A DNA stretch of 64,000 bases from Lunularia cruciata. Taxonomy: Eukaryota; Streptophyta; Marchantiopsida; Lunulariales; Lunulariaceae. Below, piece by piece: positions 1 through 11,342 of this stretch. A program made the translations under genes and the position numbers. Within the stretch, counting starts at the first letter, position 1, and each line of letters starts with the position of its first letter. Where the stretch lies: the NCBI GenBank assembly GCA_948567375.1, contig OX419762.1, positions 53,549,034 through 53,613,033 of the forward strand. The letters run 5' to 3'. The notes below the pieces were generated by a model. It made no database searches, was not told the origin of the DNA, and was given only the letters and a program-made list of their open reading frames with translations.

Positions 1-734
1 CAATTTCACTTTCTGAGCCCAACTCGCAGCAAATTGGTCATGCCTTCACCTCTTGAGCTCAAAATCACAACACTGCTCGAAAATTGCTCCTTCTTTGCTC
101 GAAATTTGGCCAACGCTTCCGCACGCCGTCCGCCTAACTGCCAAATCTGCATCAACTGAACGAACTTCTGCACACTAGGGAAACACAAAACTTGAATCGA
201 GCTAGCATGATCCACCGAGCTTGGCGATACCACCAACACTCAACATTCCTGCACCCAATTTCCCCCTGACTTCACTTCTATGATGTAATCAGATTGCTTA
301 ACATTCTCAACTCAACTCAACTTAGATCAGTACTTGATCTATCACTCTATAAATTGCCTACAACTGGGTATTGATTACAGTCAAGCCACACCCACTCAAG
401 CATAGAGAATCCAGGTGACGCTCGCCGGCCTCTGTCCACCATAGCCAAGAACTCGAAGGCTCAACATCAGAGAAGTGAGCTCTCTAGAGCTCACTTCGAA
501 ACTATACCCCCTGGACTTGAGCTAGCCCTGAAACCCTAACGGTCCCGCTGACAGTACACTCGACGGTGCAAACGGTGCAAAGTGACAGTGGGCCCCACCG
601 TGAAGTCAGTACCCCAAACACAAAATCTAACCGTCGGAAAGTAGTCCCTGGGAAACTGCTAGAATAACTCTAACTACCATCATTGGAACTCCAGTGTCCG
701 AGCATCTAGATGCGGAACTACAAATGGCATGACA
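1..734. other. Unassigned non-coding sequence left of B0
   Basis: No family A or B similarity was found here and no convincing gene. The only ORF is a 77-codon minus-strand frame at 6-239 with no recognisable domain. A near-perfect inverted repeat with 11-bp arms and a 2-bp centre lies at 477-500, the motif ACGGTGCAA is repeated at about 563-580, and an AAACCCTAA telobox-like string lies near 531. The composition resembles retroelement LTR or leader sequence, but I cannot assign it. B LTR similarity begins at about 735. Confidence 0.4.
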
Positions 735-786
735 TCTTCTTGTGCTCTAAGTTCACTAAACAATGGGCACACAATTTCTTGCAGGT
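735..786 (-). repeat. B0 3' LTR fragment left of B1
   Basis: These bases align with the minus-strand B LTR ORF region and end in CAGGT, the same five bases that resume at 21085 after B1. The match to the B3 copy of the same stretch (antisense of about 33855-33905) shows that B1 split one B LTR. The left limit is approximate. Confidence 0.65.
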
Positions 787-1172
787 TGTGGTGCCCACAT
801 TTTTTGTTTTTTTCAAAATAGAGGAGAAGAAGTGTATAGAGAAGTCAGATTGCGCCTGTATGACCGAAGAAAGCAAAGAAAGGAGTCTTCGGGAGGAAAC
901 CCAAAGTAAAGTGGCTTTGGGTCATAAGGCGAAGTACTCAGAAATGCCCTGTCAGCATACAACCCGAAGTAAATTGCCTTTGGATCGGGGGGAGCTCAAC
1001 CCAAGGCAAAGACAGTCTAACAAACTTTCATCGGCGTGAGAAATTCAAGAAGGGGCCGTTTCAAAACTGGCGGCTCATACGCACAAAGGTTGATTGATAG
1101 TGACAGGTGCATGTTGGAGGTGTGATTTCTTGGTAGGAACTTGAAGTGACGGAAGACGAAGAAGCACAACTC

Positions 1173-1180
1173 TATAAAAA
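1173..1180 (+). promoter_or_regulatory. TATA box of B1 5' LTR
   Basis: TATAAAAA lies 27 nt (first T to A of ATG) upstream of the LTR ORF start at 1200. The same spacing is seen in the other B LTR copies that carry the ORF start. It is likely the core promoter for element transcription, placing U3 at about 390-415 bp. Promoter activity is inferred from sequence and position. Confidence 0.6.
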
Positions 1181-1199
1181 TCAAAACTGCAACAACGAA

Positions 1200-2067
1200 A
1201 TGTTGAGCAATTTTCCTTCGCCGTTGAGGAGTCGTCTTGCAGGTGATCGGGGAAAGGGAAATAGAGTTGGACTCGTGTTAGTACGCAACGGAGAAGTTGC
1301 GAGAGTGAAATCGAGAGAAAGTGAGAAAGTAGAAGAGATGGGAGGAGGGAAGAAGAACTCCGAATTCACAATGAGAAATCATGCAATTCGGAGATTAGAT
1401 GTGATAGCAAGGATCAAAGTCTTGAGCTGACTTCAGATCACCTTTCTGGCATGGAACTGGAACGTGAGTTTTCTAGGATTCATGACAGAAATCATCGAGA
1501 GTAAGTGTCTTGATGGACCCGAGGAAGAAGGAAAGAGAGGAAATCCGGCTCGCTGGACAGAGTCAGATTGGAGACTCGTACTCGGGAAGGAGGCAGGCTC
1601 GGAGCAGGGAGCCTTGTTCTTGGGGAAAGGAGAGATAGCCCAAGAAACGCAAGAGGTGAGAGATGCCTTCTCGTAAAAAAGAACGAAGAATAGGTATAAG
1701 GTTGAGAGCTACAAAGATCCTATCAAGAGGGGAATTGTGAGTGCTCTCATGGCAATCTTGAAGCCGGAGAGAACAACTTATGTGGTGAAACACCAAGCGG
1801 TGTTCTTCCATAAGTTGTTTGCAGGAGAACCTATCAATTGGGCGAGGTGTTTTCACGGGAGAACGGGGCAGACTGTGTGGAATTTGCGGGATAAGTCGCC
1901 TCCACATTACATTGTGCCGTTTGCAGCACACTTCTACCTTGGGCTCAATCTACTGACCTCGGCGGAGTGGAATTTGATGGTGTCGCACTTCCATCCAGAT
2001 GTGTGAAAGGAGGTCAATGTTGAGGAGCAGCAGTATATTCTCCAAATCCGGAGCACGGACGACTACT
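1200..2067 (+). pseudogene. LTR-encoded coiled-coil ORF, truncated copy in B1 5' LTR
   Basis: This is a partial copy of the ORF that is intact at 50437-53010. It begins MLSNFPSPLRSRLAG and aligns through the N-terminal globular part (about the first 290 codons). It has an early TGA (about codon 77), a TAA at about 1675 and a TGA at about 2004. The whole acidic and coiled-coil part is removed by the LTR deletion. It is non-functional. Confidence 0.8.
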
Positions 2068-2690
2068 AAAGCAAAGTGCTGCGAAGCAGTGCTCGTCGCT
2101 TGAGCTTGATTCCGAGTATCAACTTTTTGATTGTGTTTGTGAGTGTGTGGAGAAATTCGAAGTGCAAGTCAGTGTGTTTGTTGGATGTTGGATTCTATAG
2201 CCTTGATCTTCATTCTGTGTGTTTGATCTTGAGTGAAGTGCAATCAAAGCAATGCCTTGACAGATCTGAGAGGAATTGTTGTGTTGGTAGTATTCTGCAT
2301 TTGTGAGTGTAGTGCGAGGTTGATGTGAAGCAATTTTGATCAAGGAAGTTGTGCCTTCAGTGGAGGGGTGGAACACAATTCTGAGGCGAAGTCTTTTTGC
2401 AATGAAGTGCCTTTTTCAAGAGAGCCTGAATCATCACAATCAAGATTGTTTGGAAAGATTTGATGGAGTTGTGATTAAGGAGTGTGAATTTGTGACAAGA
2501 CCGCAAGTCAGTGCTTGTTACTCTCTTTTGGGTGTGGTTTCTACCTAAGAGATTAAAGACGCAACCAAGAAGAACTGAAATTGTTACTTTGCTTTGTATT
2601 TGACCAATTCTGACTCGTATCTCTGCGGGAACGAACTTTACTTACCCGATTACCGCAAAAGTGATATTTGCCGGGTTGTCACATGATTTT

Positions 2691-2708
2691 TGGCACCGCT
2701 GCTGGGGA
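2691..2708 (+). other. Primer binding site of B1
   Basis: TGGCACCGCTGCTGGGGA begins seven bases after the 5' LTR. It starts with TGG, the complement of the tRNA CCA end, and resembles the tRNA-Asp-type site used by many plant Athila/Tat elements, with mismatches. The B5 equivalent is better preserved. The tRNA identity is from memory of the family. Confidence 0.7.
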
Positions 2709-2771
2709 TACAAATCTCGGAAGTGGAAGAATACGAAGCCAAATTGGAAACTGGGTATCAATGCAATATGA

Positions 2772-4226
2772 ATGTCTGCATTGAGAGAACAACGGGAAGA
2801 GAGAGCTCAAAGATGAGCACTTCAGCGTGAAGAAGACGAACATCTAAACGTTCCATCCATCATTGACGAAACTGAACGAGAGGCGTTGGATTTTCAACTC
2901 CTTCATGAAGTGCAAGAAGCCCTACGAGAACTTGACCACAAGAAACGTGAAGGCGGTTGGAAAGGCTACTTCCCATCTCCCTCTTCTTCCAAGAAGAAGA
3001 AAGAATCGAGTGGGCAAACATATGCATTGCGGCCCAGTACACCAACTTCCCCTAGAGCTGTAAAGGAAGTTGTTTCCTTGAAGAACTTTGTTTGAGAAAA
3101 GATAGCACGAACACTTACTGAAGATGAGTGTCAACATCTTCTACGAATGGTTCTTCGGTTGTCCCAAAGGAATTATGAAGAACCCATCAAAAGTGTTGAT
3201 CCTGAATCTTCCACTCGGGTTGAAGTTGACACCCTCATAGAAGAAATTGTCAAAGAAGATCCTACATTGACTTGACGAATTAGAATCCCTGGGCTGACAA
3301 CACGGCATCAATTCCAGCAAATCCTTCAGTTCTGTCAAGTTCCACATTACCTCAGCCAATCCCAGTGCATTGAACGATGACTTTGCTGCCTGTCACCCGA
3401 CATGCCTATCAAAAGTACAAGGGGATAGAGCAAGACAAAGACCCCGATGTATTCATTGAAGAATTTGAAGTCATCTCTTTTGCTAAAAAGGAGCATGACT
3501 CGGCGGATCGATTGAGAATTTTCCCAAGTTTGCTCCGCAAGAAAGCTCAGAGCTAGTACACCCATGTGACCCAGAAGGGGTTTGTACTAGCGGACTGGGC
3601 AGACTTGAGAAACAACTTCCTGGAACGATTCCGGGAAGTTGACTACAATATGAGTGTCTTTGCGGCACTCAACGATTTGGACCGTGGCAAGAAGGAGAAG
3701 TTGAGAGACTACTGTGAGCGGTTCATGGCACTACTGAACCGAGTTCCCAAGCAATCGGGGGTGGTGGGTTACTCCGATGCCCAAGCCATTACCTGGTTCC
3801 TCGGAGGCCTTTCACCAGAGATACAAATCTTTGCCAGGGAGAAGAACGTAACTTCCCTGGACAAAGTACTCAAACATGTCGCTTGTTATGAAGCCGGTAA
3901 CCGGAGAAATCAGGAGAAGAAAGGCAAGAAGCCTAGAAGGAGAGCTTCGCACAGCACCTCCCCGTCTTTGGATGAATCCTCTACGACTTCAAGCTCTTCT
4001 TCAGAATCTGAAGAAGAATCAAAGCCAAGACGAGTCAGAAGACATGGAGGCAAGAAACCAGTGACTCCTCCAGCAAAGAGTGTACATAAAGCGGATACCA
4101 AGCTGGATGCCCTCATTAAGGAGTTTTTGGATTTCAAGATCTAGATGATTGGGGCCAAGGACCAAAGAAAGGCCCCAGCATTTGGACGATCCAATGTGTG
4201 GTGCACCGCATGGGGCAAATCCGGCC
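2772..4226 (+). pseudogene. B1 gag, 5' part (capsid region)
   Basis: This corresponds to the 440-codon gag frame of B5 (58059-59381) plus its upstream N-terminus. A Retrotrans_gag-type capsid region is recognisable at 3566-3900 (SDWADLRNNFLERF-like, then the MALLNRVPKQ region), followed by a Ser/Arg-rich tail. In-frame stops occur at about 2814, 3092, 3275, 3555 and 4142, and there are frameshifts. The first zinc knuckle starts just before 4226; its second Cys is changed to Trp, and A2 is inserted inside it. Gag continues at 12022. Confidence 0.85.
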
Positions 4227-4905
4227 TGTGAGCCGGCCTGTCTCTCACTCAGGATGAACCTCTGATGGCTATTATGGTAGCGCACCATGGACTAAGAAGG
4301 CAAGGAACCCCAACTCCATCATACTCCTCCAAGGCTAACACTCCAAGACTCAAGACATTGCTCACTAGAGAACTCAATGAGAGAGAGATAGTTGCAAATG
4401 AAAGGATGATGAGTACCTCCTCACCCCTTGTTTATATACTTGTGAAATAGTTACGTACCAAAGTTACTAATTACCGTAGTAACTCAAGTTACTAGACTAA
4501 AAGTCAAGTAAAGTCAAAAAGTAGAAAGGAATATCCATTCACATGGGCATATTCCCCTTATCTTGACCCAACCACTAAAGCAAGGATTCCTTCACATGGG
4601 CTATCCTTGGACTAAAGAAGAATCCAAAACAAAAAGGCTTGCGGGCCCAAGAGTTCTCAACTCTTTCCCCAAAGCCAAACACCTAGGAATAATACCAAGT
4701 CAACACACTAAAATCCAAAATAGTGGTGCTCATCTTTTCTACTTCCTCTAAAGTAAGGTCCCATCTATCTTAGCTATGACTAACTTTAGCTAACCATGAC
4801 TAATATAGAACCATCCTTTATCTCTATATAAATAATATCTCTTAAGTACTTGTAATACCAAGCTAAATATCACAATACCACACACATGCACAAATGGGTG
4901 TTACA
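4227..4905 (-). repeat. A2 3' LTR
   Basis: The 679-bp LTR starts TGTAACACCC and ends GGCTCACA on the minus strand. It lacks the 13-bp segment ACCACATGCTTAG found in A1. It carries TATATAAA about 200 bp from its 3' end, as all A LTRs do. Confidence 0.95.
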
Positions 4906-4946
4906 TTTACCCCCGGACTAAGTTTTCACTTTGTCCTCAAAGTGAA
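4906..4946 (-). promoter_or_regulatory. A2 polypurine tract and pre-PPT hairpin
   Basis: The purine-rich tract GTCCGGGGGTAAA abuts the 3' LTR and is the expected plus-strand primer. Immediately before it (4925-4946) is a perfect inverted repeat, TTCACTTTG / CAAAGTGAA, with a 4-nt loop. The hairpin is conserved in A1, A4 and A5. Confidence 0.75.
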
Positions 4947-4953
4947 GGTCTCT

Positions 4954-7900
4954 CTACCTTCTATGGTACATCTTCAACTTATCATGGTTAATCCTATCAA
5001 AGTGTCTTCCTCCCAACTCCTTGAGATCATAAGTGTAATTGCCCCACACCTTCTCTACTATGAAAGGTCCAAAGTACTTAGGCAAAAACTTCTTTTGCAC
5101 TCTCTTGAATCAAACAACATTACCCAATCGCCTTCTTTGAAAGGCTCCACCTTCTTCTTGCCTTGCCTCTTGTCATAGCTCTCCTTTTGTTTCCTTTGGG
5201 CTTGCTCCACTCGAACCATAGCAACTGCTCTTGCCTCTTCCAACTCCATGAGTTGATCCTTCCTTGACTTCTCTGCATCACTTCCTTGTGCTTTCTTCAA
5301 TCTCCTATGAATGCTTTGGAAGGTAGGAAGATCAAAGTGAATAGGTAAGGTAGACTCAATACCATACACCAATTGGAATGGAGAATATCCAGTGGAAGTC
5401 TTCATGGTTGTCCTATATTCCCACAAAACTGCATGAATCCTCTTGTCCCAATGATGTTTAGCCCCCTCCATTTCTGCATCTTTGGCCAACATCATGCACA
5501 AGGTCTGATTGGTTCTCTCTGCCAAGCCATTGGAATTTGGCTTATAGGATGTAGTTACTCTATGTGTGATAGAGAAATGTCGTAGCATGGCTGTAGTAAT
5601 GCTTCCTGTAAACTCTCCTCCTCTATCAGAAACCAACTCCAAAGGGCATCCAAACCTAGTGATAATGCGTTCATAAAGAAATCTACCCACTTCATCTTCA
5701 TTCTTGTCCCTCAATGGTCTAGCCTCAACCCACTTGGTAAGGTAATCAGTAACTACCACAATGTACCGATTGTTCCTTGGGGTTCTATTGAGAGGTCCTA
5801 CAAAATCAATTCCCCACTTCTCAAAAGGTCCTAGCAATGGAATTGATCTAAGTGGTGGAGTGGATGTAGACTTTCTAGCAAAAGCTTGACAAACATGACA
5901 AGTTTTGCAATAATCAAGACAATCCTTGAAAATCCCTCTCCAATGGTAACCTGCATCTAGAATCTTGAAAGCAGTCACCTTTCCTGCAAAGTGTCCTCCA
6001 CATACTAAACCTTCATGAAACTCCTTTATGAGTAGGATAGACTCTTCCTTACCCACTGCTCTTCGAAGTAGACCATCTGCTCCTTGGTGAAAAAGAATAT
6101 CCTCCACCATTGTGTAAGGTCTAGATCTTGCTGCAAGGGCCTTCCTCTCCCTAGCATGCATCCCTTCTGGATAGTTACCTCTTGTCACAAAATCCACAAT
6201 CTCCTTGTACTCCATTGGAATCTCTTGAGTGACTGAGATTGTCATGAGCTCCTCATCCGGGAAGGAATCATCTACTGGCTCATCTCCATCATGATCATAG
6301 GCTCTAGATAACAAATCAGCATTTGCATGTTTCTTTCCTGGCCTATCCTCAATTGTGTAGTCATACTCAGACAAGAGTATCATCCACCTTGCTAGTCTCC
6401 CTTCAACATTAGGCTTGTTGAAGATGTACTTCAAAGCCTTGTGATCCGTGACAATTGTGGCTTTCCCTCCAATCAAGTAGTGTCTAAACTTCTTGAGACC
6501 AAAGATCACTGCCAACCCTTCTCTCTCTGTGACAGAGTAGTTCTTCTCTGCTGAAACCATCTGCCTACTAGCATAAGCTATTGGATGATCATGCCCATCT
6601 TGGTCTAATTGACTAAGAGTGCATCCTATAGCTACATTAGAAGCATCAGTGTAGAGGATGAAAGGCTTACTCCAATCAGGTTTAGCAAGAATTGGAGCTA
6701 CAACAAGGGATTGCTTGAGCTCCTCAAAAGCTTTGAGAGCCTCCTTGTCTTCCAAAATCACCATGTAATCTACACCCTTCTTCATGTAGATGGTCAATGC
6801 ATAAGCCTTGTTGGAAAATGAGAAGATGAACCTCCTATAGTACCCAACCATTCCCAAGAATTGGCGTAACTTTGTCAAGCTTGAAGGGAATGGAAGGTCT
6901 GAGATTTTCCTCACCTTCTCAGGATCAACTGCTATTCCATCCTTGGAGATGATGTGCCCCAAAAGTAGACCTTCTTCACATCCAAAAATGCACTTCTCTG
7001 GGTTGAGTGATGCATTTGCCTCATCCAAGCGTTGCAAGACTTTGATTAGGTGCTCAAAGTGCTCCTCCTTGCTCCCATAGACACAAAAGTCATCAATGAA
7101 ATCTCTCACAAATTTCCCAATGAAAGGTTCAAATACCTTGTTCATGAACCGTTGGAATGTGGCTGGAGCATTGCAAAGCCCAAAAGGCATGACCTTGAAA
7201 GCGTAAGTTCCCCAAGGTGTGGTGAATGTGGTGAGTTGTTGATGCTCTGGTGCAATCTTTATTTGGTTATATCCACTATAACCATCTCCAAAACTGTACC
7301 TCTCATGACCTGCAACCTCCTCCAAGATCTCATCAATGAATGGCAATGGGTAGTAGTCCTTCTTGGTAACAGCATTGAGCTTCTTGTAATCCACACATAC
7401 CCGAAGCTTGCCATTCTTTTTCTTCACAATGACAATTGGAGACACCCATTCTGAATTCTCCACCTCAAAGATAAATCCAGCCTCCTTGAGCTTATCAATC
7501 TCCTCCTTCACAACCAAAGATATTGGTGGGCTAATGCGACGTTGCTTTTGGCGGATTGGTCTTGCATGTGACTCCACCTCTATCTTGTGCTCCTCCAAGG
7601 TGACTTCCTTCAAATCCTTGTAACTAAAAGCAAACACATGGATGAACTTGCGGAAAATCTCCTCAAATCTCACCTTCTCCTCCTTGGTAACATTTGGGCC
7701 ATACTTGAGGGTAGATAACCTTCTCTCTACCTCCTCAAGTGTCAATGGTGATTTATCTGGGTCCTTCAAAACCTCTAGCTTAGGTGCAAAATCCATAGCA
7801 CACAAAGGATACACATCTGAATCAGATTCAGATTCATCCTCCTCCGTGGAAGTCTCCTCTTCCATGCTTGTGTCCACACCTGAAGCTCCTTCTTCAGAAT

Positions 7901-8144
7901 CTGATTCCCAATAATCAGAAGATGGTGTATCTGAATGTGAAGTGTTGGTGGTGTTAGTCACAGGAACAGTGACTCTATGGTTTGATGGCCCAATCCTCAA
8001 GTACCCTTTGTGCCATCGATCAGTTGTGCGTGCTGCTCTCAACCATGGCCTCCCAAGAAGTAAGTCATAGCTTGAATCCTTCAAGACTTGGAAAGTCATG
8101 AGATTTTGAACTCCCATAACTGAAACTACCACCTTATCCATCAC
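4954..8144 (-). pseudogene. A2 pol: protease end, RT, RNase H, integrase
   Basis: It continues the frame of A2 gag after a single in-frame TGA at about 8154. In order it carries the protease C-terminus (LLLGRPWL), reverse transcriptase (MPFGLCNAPATFQRF, FIDDFCVYGS), RNase H (TDASNVAIG) and integrase with an HHCC zinc domain (CKTCHVC) and the D, D, E motifs (GIDFVGP, SDRGGEF, LAERTNQ). The RT keeps the usual WVSP motif, which is altered in A1. A 10-bp deletion near 5114 between two GAATC copies shifts the frame, replacing the last ~40 residues with an unrelated tail. No chromodomain is present. Sure of the family; its inactivity is inferred. Confidence 0.93.
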
Positions 8145-8153
8145 CCCTACTGG

Positions 8154-9770
8154 TCAAACTTGTTGCTTGTTTGCCATGCTCACCACAAATGTTGAAGGTC
8201 TTGAGGGCATCATACCCAACTTCTTCATCAACCTTTCTGACATGGCATTCACTGCTGATCCTCCATCAACCAATGCATCCTTGATGTTGTGACCATTCAC
8301 TCTCACATCAATCTTGGAGGCATATTCACAAGCCTCCCATGGTGCTGGCTTGGCATCCACCACCCCCATTGATACTGGAACTTTTGCCTTCTTCTTCTTT
8401 TTGCTCCTTGTAGAACTCAAACCACCTCTAAGCTCCTTTCTCAAGGTAGGGTTCAAAGCAATTAATTGGCCCACTGTGATGTTAGCCTTGTGACTACCAA
8501 CATCCTCCAACACATTGTAGTTCCATTGTTGCTTTGAGATCAAGAAGTCCTCCATCCCCAACTTCTTCCTTGGAGTCTTTGTTGTTGATGGTGTTGAGGT
8601 GCGAGTGCTCCTAGTAGACATAGGAGTATCCTTGCTTGAAGTAAATCCTTGAGAAGAGTGAACATCCTCTGCAAAACGAGCTCTCTTCTTCTCTTGTGCC
8701 AAAAGCTCCAAATTAGGACCCTTGGAGTTTGAGCACTCTCCCTTCTCATACTTGCTCTCAACCACATCTATGGATGCTATCCCCTTACCTTTGTTGGGAT
8801 TAGGAGCCACTTGGGTTTCACTACCTCCCTCTTTCCCTCTATTGGCTCCCTCATAACCCCTTCCTCCATGGTAAGTGGAATTTGGGCAATTCCTTTGGAT
8901 ATGGCCTCTTCCTCCACAACCAAAACAATTTCTATCATTGAAATTGTTGGCTGGTTGGCCTCCTCTATATGGATAGTTTCCATAACTCCTAGGTCCTCTC
9001 CCTACATTCTGATCCACCTCTCTCTTCTCCCATAGTTGCACCACATTGATCTTGAGATCCGCAAGTTGTTCTGTGATGGTTTGGAGTGGATCTTTTGGTG
9101 GAGGTGCAAGAATTGGAGCAACTACTACTTGTGGTGCAACCCTTGTCACCAAAGTATCAGAAGTTCCACCATACTTGTAGCCTTGAGGAGGATGCACAAC
9201 CTCCTTCACCACCAAATCACTCTCATCCCCTTCCAAACTCTCCTCCATACGAATTGCGATCTTGATAGCTTCAACCTTGGAAGAAGGTTTCTCATATCTC
9301 ACCTTGCTTCTAATTTGTGGTCTCAATCCTCCCACAAAATTCTTGGTGAGCATGGCCCCTATGCCAATCATTGTAGTCTCCACATCATCCCCACCCTTCC
9401 TCAACACTATGCGAAATCTGGACTCCAACTTTTCCACTCTTTCCACATAGACCCTCACTTTCTCTCCATCTCCTTGCTTGAGAAATGTAACCTCACTCAT
9501 CAATCTCTCATAACTCTCATCAGGAAGAAAGTTCTCAATGAGTGCTGAAGTCAAAGTCTCCCAAGACTCCTCTTCCCCCTCTCTCCTCTCTCTCTTTTGG
9601 TATTCTGACTCATACCATGTAAGTGCTGCATCCTCAAAGAAATCTGGTAATAATGAGGCCCACTCATTCTTCCTCCTCTCATTGTTTCCTATGCAAGCTC
9701 TCTTGAAGTCTCTCACAAAGGCCTCCACATCTTCTCCATCCTTGCCAAAGAAAACCGGAAGTTTCCCCAT
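8154..9770 (-). pseudogene. A2 gag and protease N-terminus
   Basis: This is a 538-codon frame. It begins MGKLPVFFGKDGEDVEAF and matches the first third of the A1 polyprotein. The N-terminal Retrotrans_gag-like capsid region (about residues 10-200) is followed by a single CCHC knuckle (CFGCGGRGHIQRNC, about residue 282), a basic and Ser/Thr-rich linker, and the protease active site VDGGSAVN (about residue 502). The frame stops at TGA where A1 has CGA, about 40 residues past the catalytic Asp, so protease is cut. Gag itself looks intact. Readthrough cannot be excluded from sequence. Confidence 0.85.
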
Positions 9771-10056
9771 CTTAATCCCTCACTATCTTTCTTTTCTCTT
9801 AAATTTTTTTTTTTCTCTTTTCTTTTCTCTCACTCTATTACTAATAGAGTATATACATGACTAACACCATCTGAGAATAATCCACTCTAGGGAACACAAA
9901 AGGTTCAGGTTGCTCCAAGATTTCTATAGCAACATCAAATCCTAGAGTGCATATTAATCTAACTCTCATGGATAGTTTATCCATAAGTTGAAAGATTATC
10001 TCCATCACTAATCTTGAGAACTAGCTGATGAAGGTGGTAGTATTTCTGTAGCTGTA

Positions 10057-10482
10057 CTAAGATTTCTCTCCAAGATCCTTCACCAAAGTTTCCAAAAGTG
10101 CTTTTACTCCACTACACTCATGTCCTTTTGGAAGTCCTTCAACTCCACAAACCTCACACAACTCCTTGGTCTTAGATCTTCTCCCTCCCAATCTTGGTGA
10201 AGAAGGTCCAACATGCAAACCCAAGTCAAGTAAGCCTCTCCTTTCCCTCAATCTCTTGCTCTCAAAGGTTAATGGACATGAACTTGCCTTATGTCCCTTC
10301 TCTCCACATAGAAAGCACTTAGACTCACTCTTTCCTCCAAGTGGTGTAGGTTTTTGGATCCTCTCAACACTCTCTTCAAATTCTATTGTAAACTCTCTTT
10401 TCCTCAAATCCACCCCTACAATCACCTCAAACCCTTGGGGAACCTTGCATAATCTCAATTTCCACTCTTGATGACCCTCCAT
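10057..10482 (-). CDS. A2 ORF1: small zinc-knuckle protein upstream of gag
   Basis: The frame has 141 codons from the ATG (MEGHQEWKLRLCKVPQGFEV) and is identical in protein to the A1 copy. It has a classic CX2CX4HX4C knuckle (CFLCGEKGHKASSC) and a second Cys/His cluster (CEVCGVEGLPKGHEC). It sits between the PBS and gag, about 290 bp ahead of the gag start. Tat-lineage elements such as Ogre are known to carry an extra ORF before gag, but I do not recognise this protein. A nucleic-acid-binding role is inferred from the knuckle only. Confidence 0.55.
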   Translation of the reverse strand: MEGHQEWKLRLCKVPQGFEVIVGVDLRKREFTIEFEESVERIQKPTPLGGKSESKCFLCGEKGHKASSCPLTFESKRLRERRGLLDLGLHVGPSSPRLGGRRSKTKELCEVCGVEGLPKGHECSGVKALLETLVKDLGEKS

Positions 10483-11342
10483 GTTCCCAAAGATGAATCT
10501 AAACACTCAAACATGCTTTTTGTTGATCTCAAACTTCTCATGCATGAGATCTCCACTCTGCAGAATTGACCCTTCCTCACAATGTCACTCAAATCTCCCA
10601 ACGAATATGTCACAGTCCTCTGAAATTTTCCACACTTGATCACAACTCTAGGGCGTCCCTCCCTGCAAAATTTTAGATCTTTTCATTGAGCCATTTGGCC
10701 TAGACACCTTTCTATTCAGCACCCATAATTCAGATTTGGTCTGAAAACCACCCCCCTCACTTCAAAAACTCATAACGCACTGCGCAAAAATGATCTCTCT
10801 CTAATTTTTGTGGCACCAGGTATGATACAATGCACTGAATTTTCTTGGAAATTTTCAGGACAATTCACTAAAAATTGAAGAAATGGCAGACTCTGTACAA
10901 TTTTCCAGAGAGCATGCAGTTGCGTGAGCACTTTACCCTATCAACTTTCAAAAATTCTAGCCCAGTGCGCATAGAAGCTCTCTCAATAATTTCAAGTGTG
11001 CTAACTGAAAGATAACCCAAGCTATCATGTGTAGAAATCTCAAGTCCAGATCTCAAACTTGAGATTTTGCCCAAAATCACCTTAATCCCCAAAATCTGCA
11101 ATCCACCTCACACAATCTCTCCAATTCCTCTCATGTGTACAAGATGTACAAAATCACCTCAAAGACATCATAATGAACTACAGGGTATACAAATGGATCT
11201 TGGTTCTCTAACATAAGTTCAGCCCTCTCCTCTCCTAATGTTCTCTCCAAGTGAGCTCTCATAGCCTCCTTCTGCCTAATGTAGAATTGGACGCGGAACA
11301 TTATCTTGCCTTCTAGAGAGGTCCCGGCAACGGAACCAAAAA
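10483..11342 (-). other. A2 5' leader with PBS and palindrome
   Basis: This is about 860 bp between the 5' LTR and ORF1, with no convincing gene. The PBS (11322-11338) reads TGGTTCCGTTGCCGGGA on the minus strand, a tRNA-Asp-like site. A perfect 12-bp palindrome, CTCATGCATGAG, lies at 10537-10548. Short ORFs here differ freely between A1 and A4 and are treated as non-coding. Confidence 0.65.

Larger units (their letters stand above)
787..2683 (+). repeat. B1 5' LTR, internally deleted
   Basis: It starts TGTGGTGCCC and ends GTTGTCACA just before the PBS. It is 1897 bp, against about 3771 bp for the 3' LTR once A3 is removed. The missing part is the middle and end of the LTR ORF: the sequence jumps at about 2067 from the equivalent of 17910 to the equivalent of 19793. 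The TATA box, ORF start and LTR 3' end are kept. Confidence 0.9.

Noticed and set aside
6-239. 77-codon minus-strand frame at the left edge
   Set aside because: No domain, no conserved partner, ordinary length for chance.
4265-4751. Repeated 61-62-codon frames (MAIMVAHHG... and MTQPLKQGF...) at every A LTR
   Set aside because: They recur only because the LTR recurs, run antisense to the element, and show no domain.
8154-8156. Programmed readthrough between gag and pol in family A
   Set aside because: A1 has a sense codon there, and the stop lies inside protease rather than between gag and protease, so mutation is simpler. Kept only as a finding to check.
9036-9548. 170-codon antisense frame over A gag (also at 26299-26811)
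   Set aside because: A shadow of the gag reading frame on the opposite strand; repeated only because gag is repeated.
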